From the NCBI RefSeq assembly GCF_900129665.1, contig NZ_FQWL01000002.1, forward strand, positions 186,001 through 250,000: DNA of 64,000 bases, in the 5' to 3' direction. Both the position numbers and the translations under genes were made by a program. Shown here piece after piece: positions 48,103 through 55,987 of this stretch. The DNA is from Flagellimonas flava. Lineage in GTDB: Bacteria > Bacteroidota > Bacteroidia > Flavobacteriales > Flavobacteriaceae. The notes beneath the pieces were generated by a model. The model made no database searches. It was not told the origin of the DNA and saw only the letters and a program-made list of their open reading frames with translations. How positions within the stretch are numbered: position 1 is the stretch's first letter; every line of letters begins with the position of its first letter.

Positions 48103-50091
48103 TTAGTCGGAAATGATGTGATGCTCTTTTTCAATGATTTCGGTATACGTTACAAACTTAAAAGGGTCAAAGAACTGGACCGAGCTTCTGAGGCGGTCGG
48201 CAGCTTCTTCTTTAAGAGGAGTGATCTTGCCATCTTTTCCATACCTGGCCTCAGCCGCAATAGCCATTTGAAGGGCGAGCTCGTTGTCACCATTTTCCAA
48301 CATTTTTTCCAAGGCTCTGGTGACTTGTTTTTCTGAAAGATCCAGGTACAGTTCCAAAAGTCTTCCTCGCTCCACAGATGTGATTACATCCAATCCCTCT
48401 GGATCTTTCCCGCTCACCTCTTCTTGCCAAATGCCAACCATATGATCTGCTGTCCGCGCAATCACATGATCTCTTGGTGACAGATAACCGATAAAGATTT
48501 CAGGGGTATTCTGTATCCCAGGAGGGATTAGGTTGAGACGGATAATATCCTTCGCGGAATAGCCATTCCTCAAGTGGGTTCTTGTCTCATTTACCAACCA
48601 CCCATAGGCGTTTCTGTACAGTTGAAGCTGTTTGCTGTCTTCATAAAGTACAGTTATGCCAATGTGCCCGTGTAAAAGGTACTTAGGGTTTAGCTCCAGG
48701 GTGGTATCCATTACTTCCAAAGCCCCGTCAATATCTCCTTCTTCTGTCCAGGGCTCCCCATAAAAGGGCATTAGGGCATCCCCCATAAAGACCACCCCCA
48801 GCTCTGGAAAATGTGCTAGGAGGGCATCTTCGGTCTCGCCACCTGAAACGGGAATTAGTTCAATTTCGGATCTGCCAATATGAATCCTTCTTCTTGTACT
48901 AATAATACTATCTGGAGCGTAATGGCCGACCCAATGAGCTTTAAAGCCAAAACCCCGAAACTGATGATAACTATGATTCTTAAGGACTCGCTCAACAGTG
49001 CCATGGAAGTTTTCCCTTCCGTAAAAAGTAAAGGTCGAATCCAGCGATTTGAAGTAGGAATGTCCTCCAACGTGGTCCCAATGGGCATGTGTAATGATTG
49101 CATTTCTCAAAGGGGGCAGGTTAGGGTAATGCTCTATTAAAAATTCATGGCCCGCTTTGAGGCTAAAAGGTTGGGTTCCTGCATCTATGGAGATCAGTTC
49201 TTCCCCATCCTTGGACACCACAAAGTAAAGATCTGAAAATCCAAAGCCACGAAGTGCAAATATCCTTCCTTGAACGACTTCCTCAATAGATGGTTTTGGC
49301 GCAAAAAGGAGTCCCTTTTCCTTAGTGGTGGAAAACCAGCCTGTAAAAAGTTGTTTCGGTACATATTCTGTATAACCACTCTTTGCGAGATAGGCATCGG
49401 CCAAATCCTGATTGCCATCTTCCAAATACAATTTGGACATATAATGATAGACTTCCCGGTAAAAACCAGGGGTAGGTTCCAATTCAGGACGTGATTCAAG
49501 CCAGCGAAGGTTGACCATGGCCTCTTTTCGCTTATTAAAGAACTTGGGAACCTGAGCATAAACAATTCCCGAAACCCAATACACAAGAGGGTTGTCATTT
49601 GAAAGTTCTTTAGCCTCTTCAAGAACCTGAAACGTGTCCTTAATCCAACCAATTCTTGAAAGAACACCGACTCGTTCGGCATAACTCGCTCGTAACAGTG
49701 CATAGGCCGAAAGATAATTTGATTTGGTCCCATTATTCATTTGTGGGGAAAAGCGCTCAATTATGCTTTCAAAATAGGGTATTCCATAGTCCTGCTGATT
49801 TGAAGCGATGTAAGCATTAGCCAACAAAAAAATTGGATTAGGGTCTTCGATAGGTCCATACGACAATACGGTTTCGTAAAAAGCGATATCCGCATGAAAA
49901 CTTCTGTCGTTTTCATGTTGTTTAAAAGTGCTAAATGGCTTGGAAGGTAATAATGACTCCGTTAAACCAACCTTGCCGACTACTTCTTTCACATTTGTAG
50001 CATAGTTGTTCAATGGTTCAGGAATGGTACTACAAGCCTGAAATAGACCAACAATTAATAGCATTGGATAAATAAATGATTTTAGTTCCAT
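48103..50091 (-). CDS. lipoprotein with TPR-like region and metallo-beta-lactamase (alkylsulfatase-like) domain
   Basis: 662 aa. Signal peptide with lipobox FQAC (Cys near 20). Residues 40-260 are helical repeats; 265-490 form an MBL fold with the zinc motif HAHWDHVGG, further ligands in GGETEDAL and LLHGHIG, and an alkyl-sulfatase-type dimerisation helix region after 490. No C-terminal SCP2-like domain is evident. Substrate could be an alkyl sulfate or another ester; not determined. A 20-bp palindrome containing the MarR-type operator core lies 12 bp upstream of the ATG. Confidence 0.86.
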   Translation of the reverse strand: MELKSFIYPMLLIVGLFQACSTIPEPLNNYATNVKEVVGKVGLTESLLPSKPFSTFKQHENDRSFHADIAFYETVLSYGPIEDPNPIFLLANAYIASNQQDYGIPYFESIIERFSPQMNNGTKSNYLSAYALLRASYAERVGVLSRIGWIKDTFQVLEEAKELSNDNPLVYWVSGIVYAQVPKFFNKRKEAMVNLRWLESRPELEPTPGFYREVYHYMSKLYLEDGNQDLADAYLAKSGYTEYVPKQLFTGWFSTTKEKGLLFAPKPSIEEVVQGRIFALRGFGFSDLYFVVSKDGEELISIDAGTQPFSLKAGHEFLIEHYPNLPPLRNAIITHAHWDHVGGHSYFKSLDSTFTFYGRENFHGTVERVLKNHSYHQFRGFGFKAHWVGHYAPDSIISTRRRIHIGRSEIELIPVSGGETEDALLAHFPELGVVFMGDALMPFYGEPWTEEGDIDGALEVMDTTLELNPKYLLHGHIGITVLYEDSKQLQLYRNAYGWLVNETRTHLRNGYSAKDIIRLNLIPPGIQNTPEIFIGYLSPRDHVIARTADHMVGIWQEEVSGKDPEGLDVITSVERGRLLELYLDLSEKQVTRALEKMLENGDNELALQMAIAAEARYGKDGKITPLKEEAADRLRSSVQFFDPFKFVTYTEIIEKEHHIISD

Positions 50092-50103
50092 TTGATTAAA
50101 TTT

Positions 50104-50123
50104 TAAGTTGTATATACAACTTA
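50104..50123. promoter_or_regulatory. palindromic operator copy 1
   Basis: A perfect 20-bp palindrome with core GTTGTATATACAAC (50107-50120), ending 12 bp upstream of the MBL lipoprotein start. The same 14-bp core recurs upstream of the hydrolase operon and of marR. Confidence 0.8.
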
Positions 50124-50136
50124 TATGATTATTTTT

Positions 50137-51036
50137 TTACTCCCGAATCAAGTCAATCACCTTTGGCTCAGCCGTCTTAAGGAACTCATGGGTCACCTTG
50201 AGCAGTTTTTCTGGTTTGTCCATATGAACAAAATGTCCTGAATCTTCAATGATGTCTAGCTGGGCGTTAGGCAACTTTTCAGCCAAAAGTTCCCCCAGTT
50301 TGACATTAATGAATCGATCGTGTCTACCCCAAACAACCAAAACAGGTTGCTGTATCTCATGAATTCTGCTCTGCAAATAGGTCTGACCTGGTGCATTGTT
50401 CTGAAAATAGGAAAGAAAGGCTTGCTGTGTGGTCTTATTATAACCATCTTTTAGGAATTCATCCAAAACTTCGCTTGGAATATTGCTGCCCTTATGGAAT
50501 CCTTTGTTGTAAGCTATTTTGGCCGAAATTTTTGGAAACCATTTTATCAGGGCTTTTGCTCGAATTGAGTTTTTACGTGCAAAGCTTCGTACTTCCCACG
50601 AAGAATATGCGCTGGTGGGGAACGGAATGCCGTCCATGACCACTATGCGACCGATTCGGCCTGGATTTTCAAGACCCATGATCAATGCAGGTGAAAGCCC
50701 AATATCGGTAGCCATAATATGTGCCTCATCTATTTGGAGGGTATCTAAAAAATCCATTCCCACATTTGCAAAAGATCTTGGGTTGTGGCGTGTCAAATCT
50801 TCAAAAGCCTCACTGCCACCAAAACCTGGCCAATCGATGGCCAAAACATGATAATCCTTGGATAGTTCGGGTGCAATATCATACCAGGTCTGCAGGTTTT
50901 CCGGAACGCCATGCAATTGCAAAATGGTTGGATTCTCTGGACTTCCCAATTCTGCATATCGAATCGTAAGTCCTAATTTTGTAATACGCACCTTCTTGGT
51001 GTTCAATAATCTTGAATGTTGTCGATTTGTTTTCAT
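50137..51036 (-). CDS. alpha/beta hydrolase with Asp nucleophile (epoxide hydrolase / haloalkane dehalogenase type)
   Basis: 299 aa, no signal peptide. The oxyanion segment is LQLHGVPENLQTW; the nucleophile elbow reads ATDIGLSP, i.e. Asp where lipases and esterases have Ser. The acid is in WGRHDRFI and the His in DSGHFVHMDKPE. An Asp nucleophile is the hallmark of epoxide hydrolases and (halo)alkane or haloacid dehalogenases, so it probably attacks an epoxide or C-halogen bond (inference from family). It starts 12 bp after the small membrane protein gene, under a palindromic operator. Confidence 0.86.
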   Translation of the reverse strand: MKTNRQHSRLLNTKKVRITKLGLTIRYAELGSPENPTILQLHGVPENLQTWYDIAPELSKDYHVLAIDWPGFGGSEAFEDLTRHNPRSFANVGMDFLDTLQIDEAHIMATDIGLSPALIMGLENPGRIGRIVVMDGIPFPTSAYSSWEVRSFARKNSIRAKALIKWFPKISAKIAYNKGFHKGSNIPSEVLDEFLKDGYNKTTQQAFLSYFQNNAPGQTYLQSRIHEIQQPVLVVWGRHDRFINVKLGELLAEKLPNAQLDIIEDSGHFVHMDKPEKLLKVTHEFLKTAEPKVIDLIRE

Positions 51037-51048
51037 TATTTTAGGTAT

Positions 51049-51309
51049 TTATAATTGTTTTTTAAAAAGCCAAGGACCCAATAGTCTTACTAGTAGCGGC
51101 ATTATCAGAAACACCATAGTATTCGCAATCATTATGACCACGATCAACAGTGTTAGCCGTCTATCCATTAGGTGCACTGGCAGGACCCATTTTACCAACC
51201 ATTCATAGGACAGCAACAGGGGATAAACTCCCAGTGCAGTCACCAAGGCCTGTTTCCACGGGACCATTGTTGATTTCTTTTCCTTAATTGGTTCAGCGAT
51301 ATGCCTCAT
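51049..51309 (-). CDS. small membrane protein resembling the C-terminal tail of ABM-domain proteins
   Basis: 86 aa. Segments WKQALVTALGVYPLLLSYEW and IMPLLVRLLGPWLFKK match the two-helix membrane tail that, in many bacteria, follows an antibiotic-biosynthesis-monooxygenase (ABM) domain; here that domain is absent and the tail stands alone. Complete frame with its own ATG. It leads the two-gene operon with the Asp-nucleophile hydrolase. Function unknown. Confidence 0.75.
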   Translation of the reverse strand: MRHIAEPIKEKKSTMVPWKQALVTALGVYPLLLSYEWLVKWVLPVHLMDRRLTLLIVVIMIANTMVFLIMPLLVRLLGPWLFKKQL

Positions 51310-51335
51310 ATTTTATTGTTAGATGATTTACACAT

Positions 51336-51349
51336 GTTGTATATACAAC
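51336..51349. promoter_or_regulatory. palindromic operator copy 2
   Basis: GTTGTATATACAAC, the 14-bp perfect core palindrome, 26 bp upstream of the membrane-protein/hydrolase operon. Confidence 0.78.
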
Positions 51350-51365
51350 TTTTATTTTAAATTTT

Positions 51366-51767
51366 TTATTTCAGTTTAGACTCAAGACGTTTAAGACTAT
51401 CCAATCCTTCATGCTGTAATTTACCAACTAGCACATCCATAGCATTCTCCCATTTGGGGATAAGTACTTTGACCAAATCGATCCCCTCTGTGGTCAATTC
51501 CACTTCGGGCCTATATTCAGCCGTACGATATAGTAAGTTCTGTTTTTCAAGAAGTTTTATGTTTCTACTCACTGTCGATCTTTCCAAGCATTGAACTTCA
51601 CCTATTTTACCTTGTTCCACCTTGCCCAATTCATGTAGTGTGAACAATATTGTCATTTGGTTCTCGGTGACATTATGTTCCCCCAGAACCTTTCTGATTT
51701 CGCCATCGGCTATTCTGGACAAACGTCTAAGTCTCGAACCTATACAATGTTCCAATTGATATTTCAT
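51366..51767 (-). CDS. MarR family transcriptional regulator
   Basis: 133 aa winged-helix regulator. Pattern: HNVTENQMTILFTLHELGKVEQGKIG (shortened: QMTILFTLHELG), then recognition region CLERSTVSRNIKLLEKQNLL and the wing YRPEVELTTEGIDLV. MarR proteins are ligand-released repressors that bind short palindromes near promoters. Its own upstream region holds a perfect 40-bp palindrome whose core recurs before two neighbouring transcription units, so it is the obvious candidate for binding them. Confidence 0.9.
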   Translation of the reverse strand: MKYQLEHCIGSRLRRLSRIADGEIRKVLGEHNVTENQMTILFTLHELGKVEQGKIGEVQCLERSTVSRNIKLLEKQNLLYRTAEYRPEVELTTEGIDLVKVLIPKWENAMDVLVGKLQHEGLDSLKRLESKLK

Positions 51768-51775
51768 AAGGCGAA

Positions 51776-51815
51776 GATAGTTAAATATGTTGTATATACA
51801 ACATATTTAACTATC
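51776..51815. promoter_or_regulatory. 40-bp perfect palindrome upstream of marR (operator copy 3)
   Basis: Bases 51776-51815 pair without a mismatch; the centre (51789-51802) is GTTGTATATACAAC. It lies 8 bp upstream of the marR ATG and 14 bp past the AhpD-like stop. No T tract follows the arm on the minus strand, so an operator is more likely than a terminator. Confidence 0.82.
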
Positions 51816-51829
51816 CTTTAACCATTTAA

Positions 51830-52309
51830 TCAAGAAATCCTCTCTGATTCCAGTTCTGTTTTTTTGACTTCGTACTTACCAGGAGTAAACTTGAAGGTTT
51901 TCATCAACCTGGTCCAGGTATTGATTTGGGAAATGGCCAAAGTCAAGTAGCTGACCTCATTTTTGTCAAAGTACTCAAATAAGGGACTAATGATTTCATC
52001 GGTTACGGGTTTGTTTCCCATTTTAGTAAGGAACTCCGTAAAACGCAAAACTGCCCTTTCTTTTTGACTAAAAAATGGACTGTCTTCCCAGGCGATAAGA
52101 CCAGACAGGCGCAAATCACTCTCACCAATATGCACAAGCTCCTTATGATGCATGTCCACACAATAGGCACAGCCATTGATTTGCCCTACGCGTAATCGGA
52201 TAAGCTCCAACAGTTTCATTTCAATTGGGGAATCATTTAAAAAATGTTCCACTTCCAACAATTTTTCGAACATTCCCTTGGGAATGTCATTGTAACCAAT
52301 TCGTTCCAT
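51830..52309 (-). CDS. AhpD-like carboxymuconolactone decarboxylase family protein
   Basis: 159 aa. The AhpD catalytic motif is present as INGCAYCVDMHHKE (Cys-x-x-Cys plus His), which supports alkylhydroperoxidase/disulfide-type chemistry rather than decarboxylation. It lies 5 bp after the cupin gene, making it the last gene of the NO reductase operon. Role in peroxide or nitrosative stress is inferred from context. Confidence 0.9.
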   Translation of the reverse strand: MERIGYNDIPKGMFEKLLEVEHFLNDSPIEMKLLELIRLRVGQINGCAYCVDMHHKELVHIGESDLRLSGLIAWEDSPFFSQKERAVLRFTEFLTKMGNKPVTDEIISPLFEYFDKNEVSYLTLAISQINTWTRLMKTFKFTPGKYEVKKTELESERIS

Positions 52310-52314
52310 AATTT

Positions 52315-52656
52315 CTATTTATTATCAATTTTCTTCACTCTTTCGATTGTATCTCTTTTCGATAGCGTAAGCCTCACTATACTGTTTTGAACCGCCAATA
52401 GACTATGAGGCACATTTGCCTCTAGCGATATGATATGGCCTCTTTCAAGATGATGCGTTCTTCCTTCAGCAGTAAAACTTATCTCTCCCTCAAAGATTTC
52501 TATCATAATGGGAAAGGGAGTCCGATGTTCTTTGAGCATTTCATCCTTTGTGAACTCGATTTTGAGCTCTTTTGACGTTCGGGTATCCAACAACATTGTT
52601 ACACTGGGTCCCTTTGATTTCTTGGGAAAGCCTTCCCAAATATTGTTTAGTATCAT
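52315..52656 (-). CDS. cupin domain protein
   Basis: 113 aa from ATG 52656; a longer frame would overlap the NO reductase coding end and lacks family support. Single cupin barrel: FPIMIEIFEGEISFTAEGR (motif 1 region) and LERGHIISLEANVPHSLLA (motif 2, with His). Motif 1 lacks the usual HxH, so metal binding may be incomplete. It lies 19 bp after the NO reductase stop. Sensor or accessory role is a guess. Confidence 0.8.
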   Translation of the reverse strand: MILNNIWEGFPKKSKGPSVTMLLDTRTSKELKIEFTKDEMLKEHRTPFPIMIEIFEGEISFTAEGRTHHLERGHIISLEANVPHSLLAVQNSIVRLTLSKRDTIERVKKIDNK

Positions 52657-52675
52657 TTTGAATATGTTTCTAATT

Positions 52676-54901
52676 TTATTTATTAAATTTTTTCCGAATG
52701 CAATGGATAGTCTCTGTAATCGTAAACCAACAGAAGTAGAAAATTCCAATGGAAAAAATGGTGTCTCCAACTATTCTTAACCACTTTAGGGTTTGCACGG
52801 TGGGTGAGTAAAGCAGCTCAGCGTCCCTTGCAAACGAGTATCCCTTGGTTATAGAAGTGTAAGCTTGGATGATTCCGACGGGCAACAGGCTTAACACCAC
52901 CATTGCAATCAAACCAATGTTCAAAAACCAAAATGCCCTTTTCAATTTCATATCGTTCCATTCCCTTTTGGAAGCAAACCTTAAACATACGATGATGAAT
53001 CCCATGCCGAGGAGCCCATAAACACCGAATAGGGCCGTATGTGCATGTACCGATGTGGTGTTCAATCCTTGGATGTAGTATAGGGCAATAGGCGGATTAA
53101 TTAGAAAACCAAAGACCCCTGCTCCCACCATATTCCAAAATGCCACAGCAATGAAAAAGTAGATAGGCCACTTGTACCTTTGAATCCATTGATTTTCCTT
53201 TAACAGGTTCCAGTTTTCACGTATTTCAAACCCCATCAAGGTGAGGGGCACTACCTCTAAGGCACTGAAAGTAGCTCCTAATGCAATCGCTTGAACTGGT
53301 GTTCCAGAAAAATAAAGGTGGTGTAAAGTTCCTATGATGCCGCCCGCCAGAAATATTGTGGCGGATGCTATGGAAGCCTTCCCCGCAGTTTTTGCAGAAA
53401 GGATTTTCATCTTCAAGAATATAAAGGCGATTATCACCGTAGCAAAGACCTCAAAAAAGCCTTCAACCCATAAATGAACCAACCACCATCTCCAATAATT
53501 GATAACAGGAAGACTACTGTTCTCACCATACATCAACCCTGAGAAGAAGAACATGCCAATTGCAACCACTGAAACCAGAAGAATTATCAATAAATTCTTG
53601 GAATCATCCCTTTTTCTAATGCCGTGTACCACATGTCTTCCAACCAGAATAACCCAGAGCACCAATCCTATGGCCAGGAATATTTGCCAAAATCTCCCCA
53701 GGTCCATGTATTCATAACCTTGATGACCAAAAAAGAAATTGGTGGTCAAATCTAACAACTGATGAACTCCCAACCACTCCCCAAGCATAGATCCAAGAAC
53801 GATAACCAGCAAGGCCAGGAATATGAAATTTATTCCCAATACCTGATACTTCATTTCCTTACCGCTTATGAGCGGTGCTAGAAACAATCCCGTTGCCAAC
53901 CATGTAGCTGCAATCCAGAATACAGCAAGTTGGGTATGCCAGGTTCTGGTGATACTGTAAGGAAGGATTCTGGAAAGGTCGTAGCCAAAAAAAGCTTGGC
54001 CTTCCACGGTATAGTGTGCCGTAATGATCCCCAACACAATTTGAAGTCCAATCAGAATTGAAATAATAATGAAGTACTTCAGCACTGCTTTCTGAGATTT
54101 GACCAAGATCAAGTTCTTGATAGGGTCTTTTTCAGGATGCGTCAACGCCTCTCCTTTCTCATGGTTTCTGACATAGTAATAAGTCAAAATACCAATGAAC
54201 AATAGTAACAGTACTACAGAAAACCCCGACCAGATTTGGGAATCTGGAGTAATGGTGTTATTTATCAGCGGTTCGTGGGGCCAATTTGAGGTATAGGTAT
54301 AATCCTTGCCTAGTCTATTGGTGCTCGCTGCCCAAGAAGTCCAAAACAAAAAAGCATTGAGTTGCTCTAGCTTCTTAACATCAGTCAACGCTCCCTTTTG
54401 AATAGCATATTGTTCGTGTCCTTCCGAAAAGATTTTGGAATAGTGCCTGGAGTTATCCTGAATTGCCAAATGTCTTTTTTGGGAGATAAAAAGCTCGTTG
54501 CTGCCGACGTCAAAGTTGTTAGTTTTAATATCTTTTACAAGTCTTGCTTTCAAAGCGGCCTTTTCCTCAACTCTTAAATCGTCATATCCCAAATTGAAAT
54601 CTTCCTTTGCCCAAGCATTCAACATAAATACCGCCTCGCGATGGATCCAATCCGCTGTCCAGTCTGGGGCAACATAACTTCCATGGCCCCATATGGAGCC
54701 TACTTCCATTCCACCAATCGACTCCCAGACATTTTGACCAGTCTGTATGTCTTCCTTTGTATAAACGACCTCCATGGTCTCCAAAACCTTAACAGTTTCT
54801 GGAATCGGGGGCTGGGTTTGGTAGACCTCAGTCCCCACCCAAACCAAGGCGGCGAAAGATAGGGTTACAACAGCTATGAATAGTGTCCAAATTTTTTTCA
54901 T
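52676..54901 (-). CDS. norZ: quinol-dependent nitric-oxide reductase, large subunit type (qNOR)
   Basis: 741 aa, single-subunit length: an N-terminal periplasmic region (30-240) replaces NorC, then 12-13 helices of the heme-copper oxidase fold. Heme ligands are in RTWHTQLAVFWIA and HAHTALFGVYG; the non-heme iron site is in WLVHLWVEGFFEVFATV (His plus the NOR-specific Glu) and GTLHHLYFSGTP. Reduces 2 NO to N2O with quinol electrons. No nirK/nirS or nosZ is present nearby, so detoxification rather than full denitrification is likely. Second gene of the operon. Confidence 0.95.
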   Translation of the reverse strand: MKKIWTLFIAVVTLSFAALVWVGTEVYQTQPPIPETVKVLETMEVVYTKEDIQTGQNVWESIGGMEVGSIWGHGSYVAPDWTADWIHREAVFMLNAWAKEDFNLGYDDLRVEEKAALKARLVKDIKTNNFDVGSNELFISQKRHLAIQDNSRHYSKIFSEGHEQYAIQKGALTDVKKLEQLNAFLFWTSWAASTNRLGKDYTYTSNWPHEPLINNTITPDSQIWSGFSVVLLLLFIGILTYYYVRNHEKGEALTHPEKDPIKNLILVKSQKAVLKYFIIISILIGLQIVLGIITAHYTVEGQAFFGYDLSRILPYSITRTWHTQLAVFWIAATWLATGLFLAPLISGKEMKYQVLGINFIFLALLVIVLGSMLGEWLGVHQLLDLTTNFFFGHQGYEYMDLGRFWQIFLAIGLVLWVILVGRHVVHGIRKRDDSKNLLIILLVSVVAIGMFFFSGLMYGENSSLPVINYWRWWLVHLWVEGFFEVFATVIIAFIFLKMKILSAKTAGKASIASATIFLAGGIIGTLHHLYFSGTPVQAIALGATFSALEVVPLTLMGFEIRENWNLLKENQWIQRYKWPIYFFIAVAFWNMVGAGVFGFLINPPIALYYIQGLNTTSVHAHTALFGVYGLLGMGFIIVCLRFASKREWNDMKLKRAFWFLNIGLIAMVVLSLLPVGIIQAYTSITKGYSFARDAELLYSPTVQTLKWLRIVGDTIFSIGIFYFCWFTITETIHCIRKKFNK

Positions 54902-54903
54902 GA

Positions 54904-55383
54904 TTATATCTTTTTGGTTAGAAAGGGTTTCGATACCCTATACATAAATAGGCCAATGCCCAGTGTAAGAAGTGCTATTATCTTCAGCACTTCCAGCAGC
55001 ACATAGAGAATATGGTGATAAGATTTACTTGCCGTCCCATTATCTATCAGCAGGTCTGCATGTATGGACAACTGTGGCAAGAGCCAAAAGGTCTGTATCG
55101 CCAGTATGGTTGATAACACTACTAACGGGATAGTACTTAAATTAAAATATCTTCTGTAATTAATGGAGCAAATCATTATTACCAGCAAGGCCGTAATCTC
55201 TACCTTGTTTAAAGCAGCAAATACCAATTTTCCAATTCCAACCCCCAATCTGGTATCAATTCCAGGGGCTTGGAATTTCAGCCATGCTTCCATAAAACTG
55301 ATGGCGCAAACAAATCCAATCCAAATAAAAGTGGTGGCAGTTGCTATACTATTATATCTTGAATTCTTCAACATATCACCCAT
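54904..55383 (-). CDS. four-helix membrane protein in the NO reductase operon
   Basis: 159 aa from ATG 55383 (or 156 from ATG 55374). The longer frame opens with a TTG that lies inside the predicted -7 box and is rejected. About four hydrophobic helices, with MEAWLKFQAPGID and LNKVEITALLVIM between them; Glu and His residues within the membrane region are suggestive of a cofactor or quinol site but not diagnostic. It precedes norZ by 2 bp. Function unknown; tight linkage suggests an accessory to NOR. Confidence 0.75.
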   Translation of the reverse strand: MGDMLKNSRYNSIATATTFIWIGFVCAISFMEAWLKFQAPGIDTRLGVGIGKLVFAALNKVEITALLVIMICSINYRRYFNLSTIPLVVLSTILAIQTFWLLPQLSIHADLLIDNGTASKSYHHILYVLLEVLKIIALLTLGIGLFMYRVSKPFLTKKI

Positions 55384-55401
55384 TGGTTTTAAATTGTGAA
55401 G

Positions 55402-55452
55402 CAAAACTAGTTTCCCTAAAATCCCTGAGCATTTACATATGTTGATGGATTG
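55402..55452 (-). promoter_or_regulatory. putative activator-dependent promoter of the NO reductase operon
   Basis: Minus-strand TAGTTTTG (55409 to 55402) is a perfect -7 box, 19 bp before ATG 55383. No TTTG -33 element. A 24-bp motif at 55429-55452 (+ strand starts GCATTTACATATGTTGA) differs at two positions from that at 47403-47426 and is separated from the -7 box by the same 19 bp, placing the core ACATATGT near -41.5. Confidence 0.68.
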
Positions 55453-55469
55453 ACTTCTCGGAACAAATC

Positions 55470-55894
55470 ATGAGTTTTAAAAAACCATTGAGCTTACTTT
55501 TTCAACAATTGTCGCAGCCAATTTTGAAAAGGTTTTATCTCTCAACCAGGTGAAAAAAGCCTTCGGATATGGGATTAATCCTGAAACATTGGCCAAAACT
55601 TGGAAACATATTCCCTATTACCTCATTTTTGATGACCGTGAACCTGTGGGCACTATTATTTTATATCAAACAGGACAGGTAGCGGGAGTACATAGTTTGG
55701 GTATTTTACCCCAACGAAGAAAACAAGGATATGCCACAGAAATCATGAAACATATATTGAACATGGCTCTGGATAAGGGAGCAACATTGGCAACGTTGCA
55801 GGCGTCCGAAATGGCAAAAAACTTGTACACTAAAATGGGATTTTCATTAGATTTTATCATGACAAACCATTGCTTGCCAACAATAGAAAAATAA
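55470..55894 (+). pseudogene. GNAT acetyltransferase domain with disrupted N-terminus
   Basis: The frame 55550-55894 (GTG start) encodes the GNAT core with motif A SLGILPQRRKQGYATEIM and motif B ATLQASEMAKNLYTKMGF, very like the C-terminal half of the GNAT at 46164-46895. Homologous-looking residues continue upstream in the same frame to 55481 (ELTFSTIVAANFEKVLS), where a TAA at 55478-55480 stops it. An ATG at 55470 (MSFKK) would join this frame if the A6 run at 55479-55484 had seven A. So it is either a frameshifted gene of about 142 codons, an assembly error in a homopolymer, or a truncated copy. Confidence 0.55.
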
Positions 55895-55987
55895 CGCTAG
55901 GGTATACAGTTGATAAAATGCAATTCTCTTTTGACTTGTTTGCCCTAATTGACTATTTTTCATGAAGGAACCAATTGCTACCGAATT

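Noticed and set aside
49194-49733. 179-codon minus-strand frame within the MBL lipoprotein gene
   Set aside because: Overlaps the coding frame in another register and has no family features.
51326-51339. ATTTACACATGTTG as a third copy of the shared NOR/DMT promoter motif
   Set aside because: Similarity is partial, no CAAAnnTA box lies at the matching distance, and it overlaps the MarR-type palindrome that explains the GTTG.
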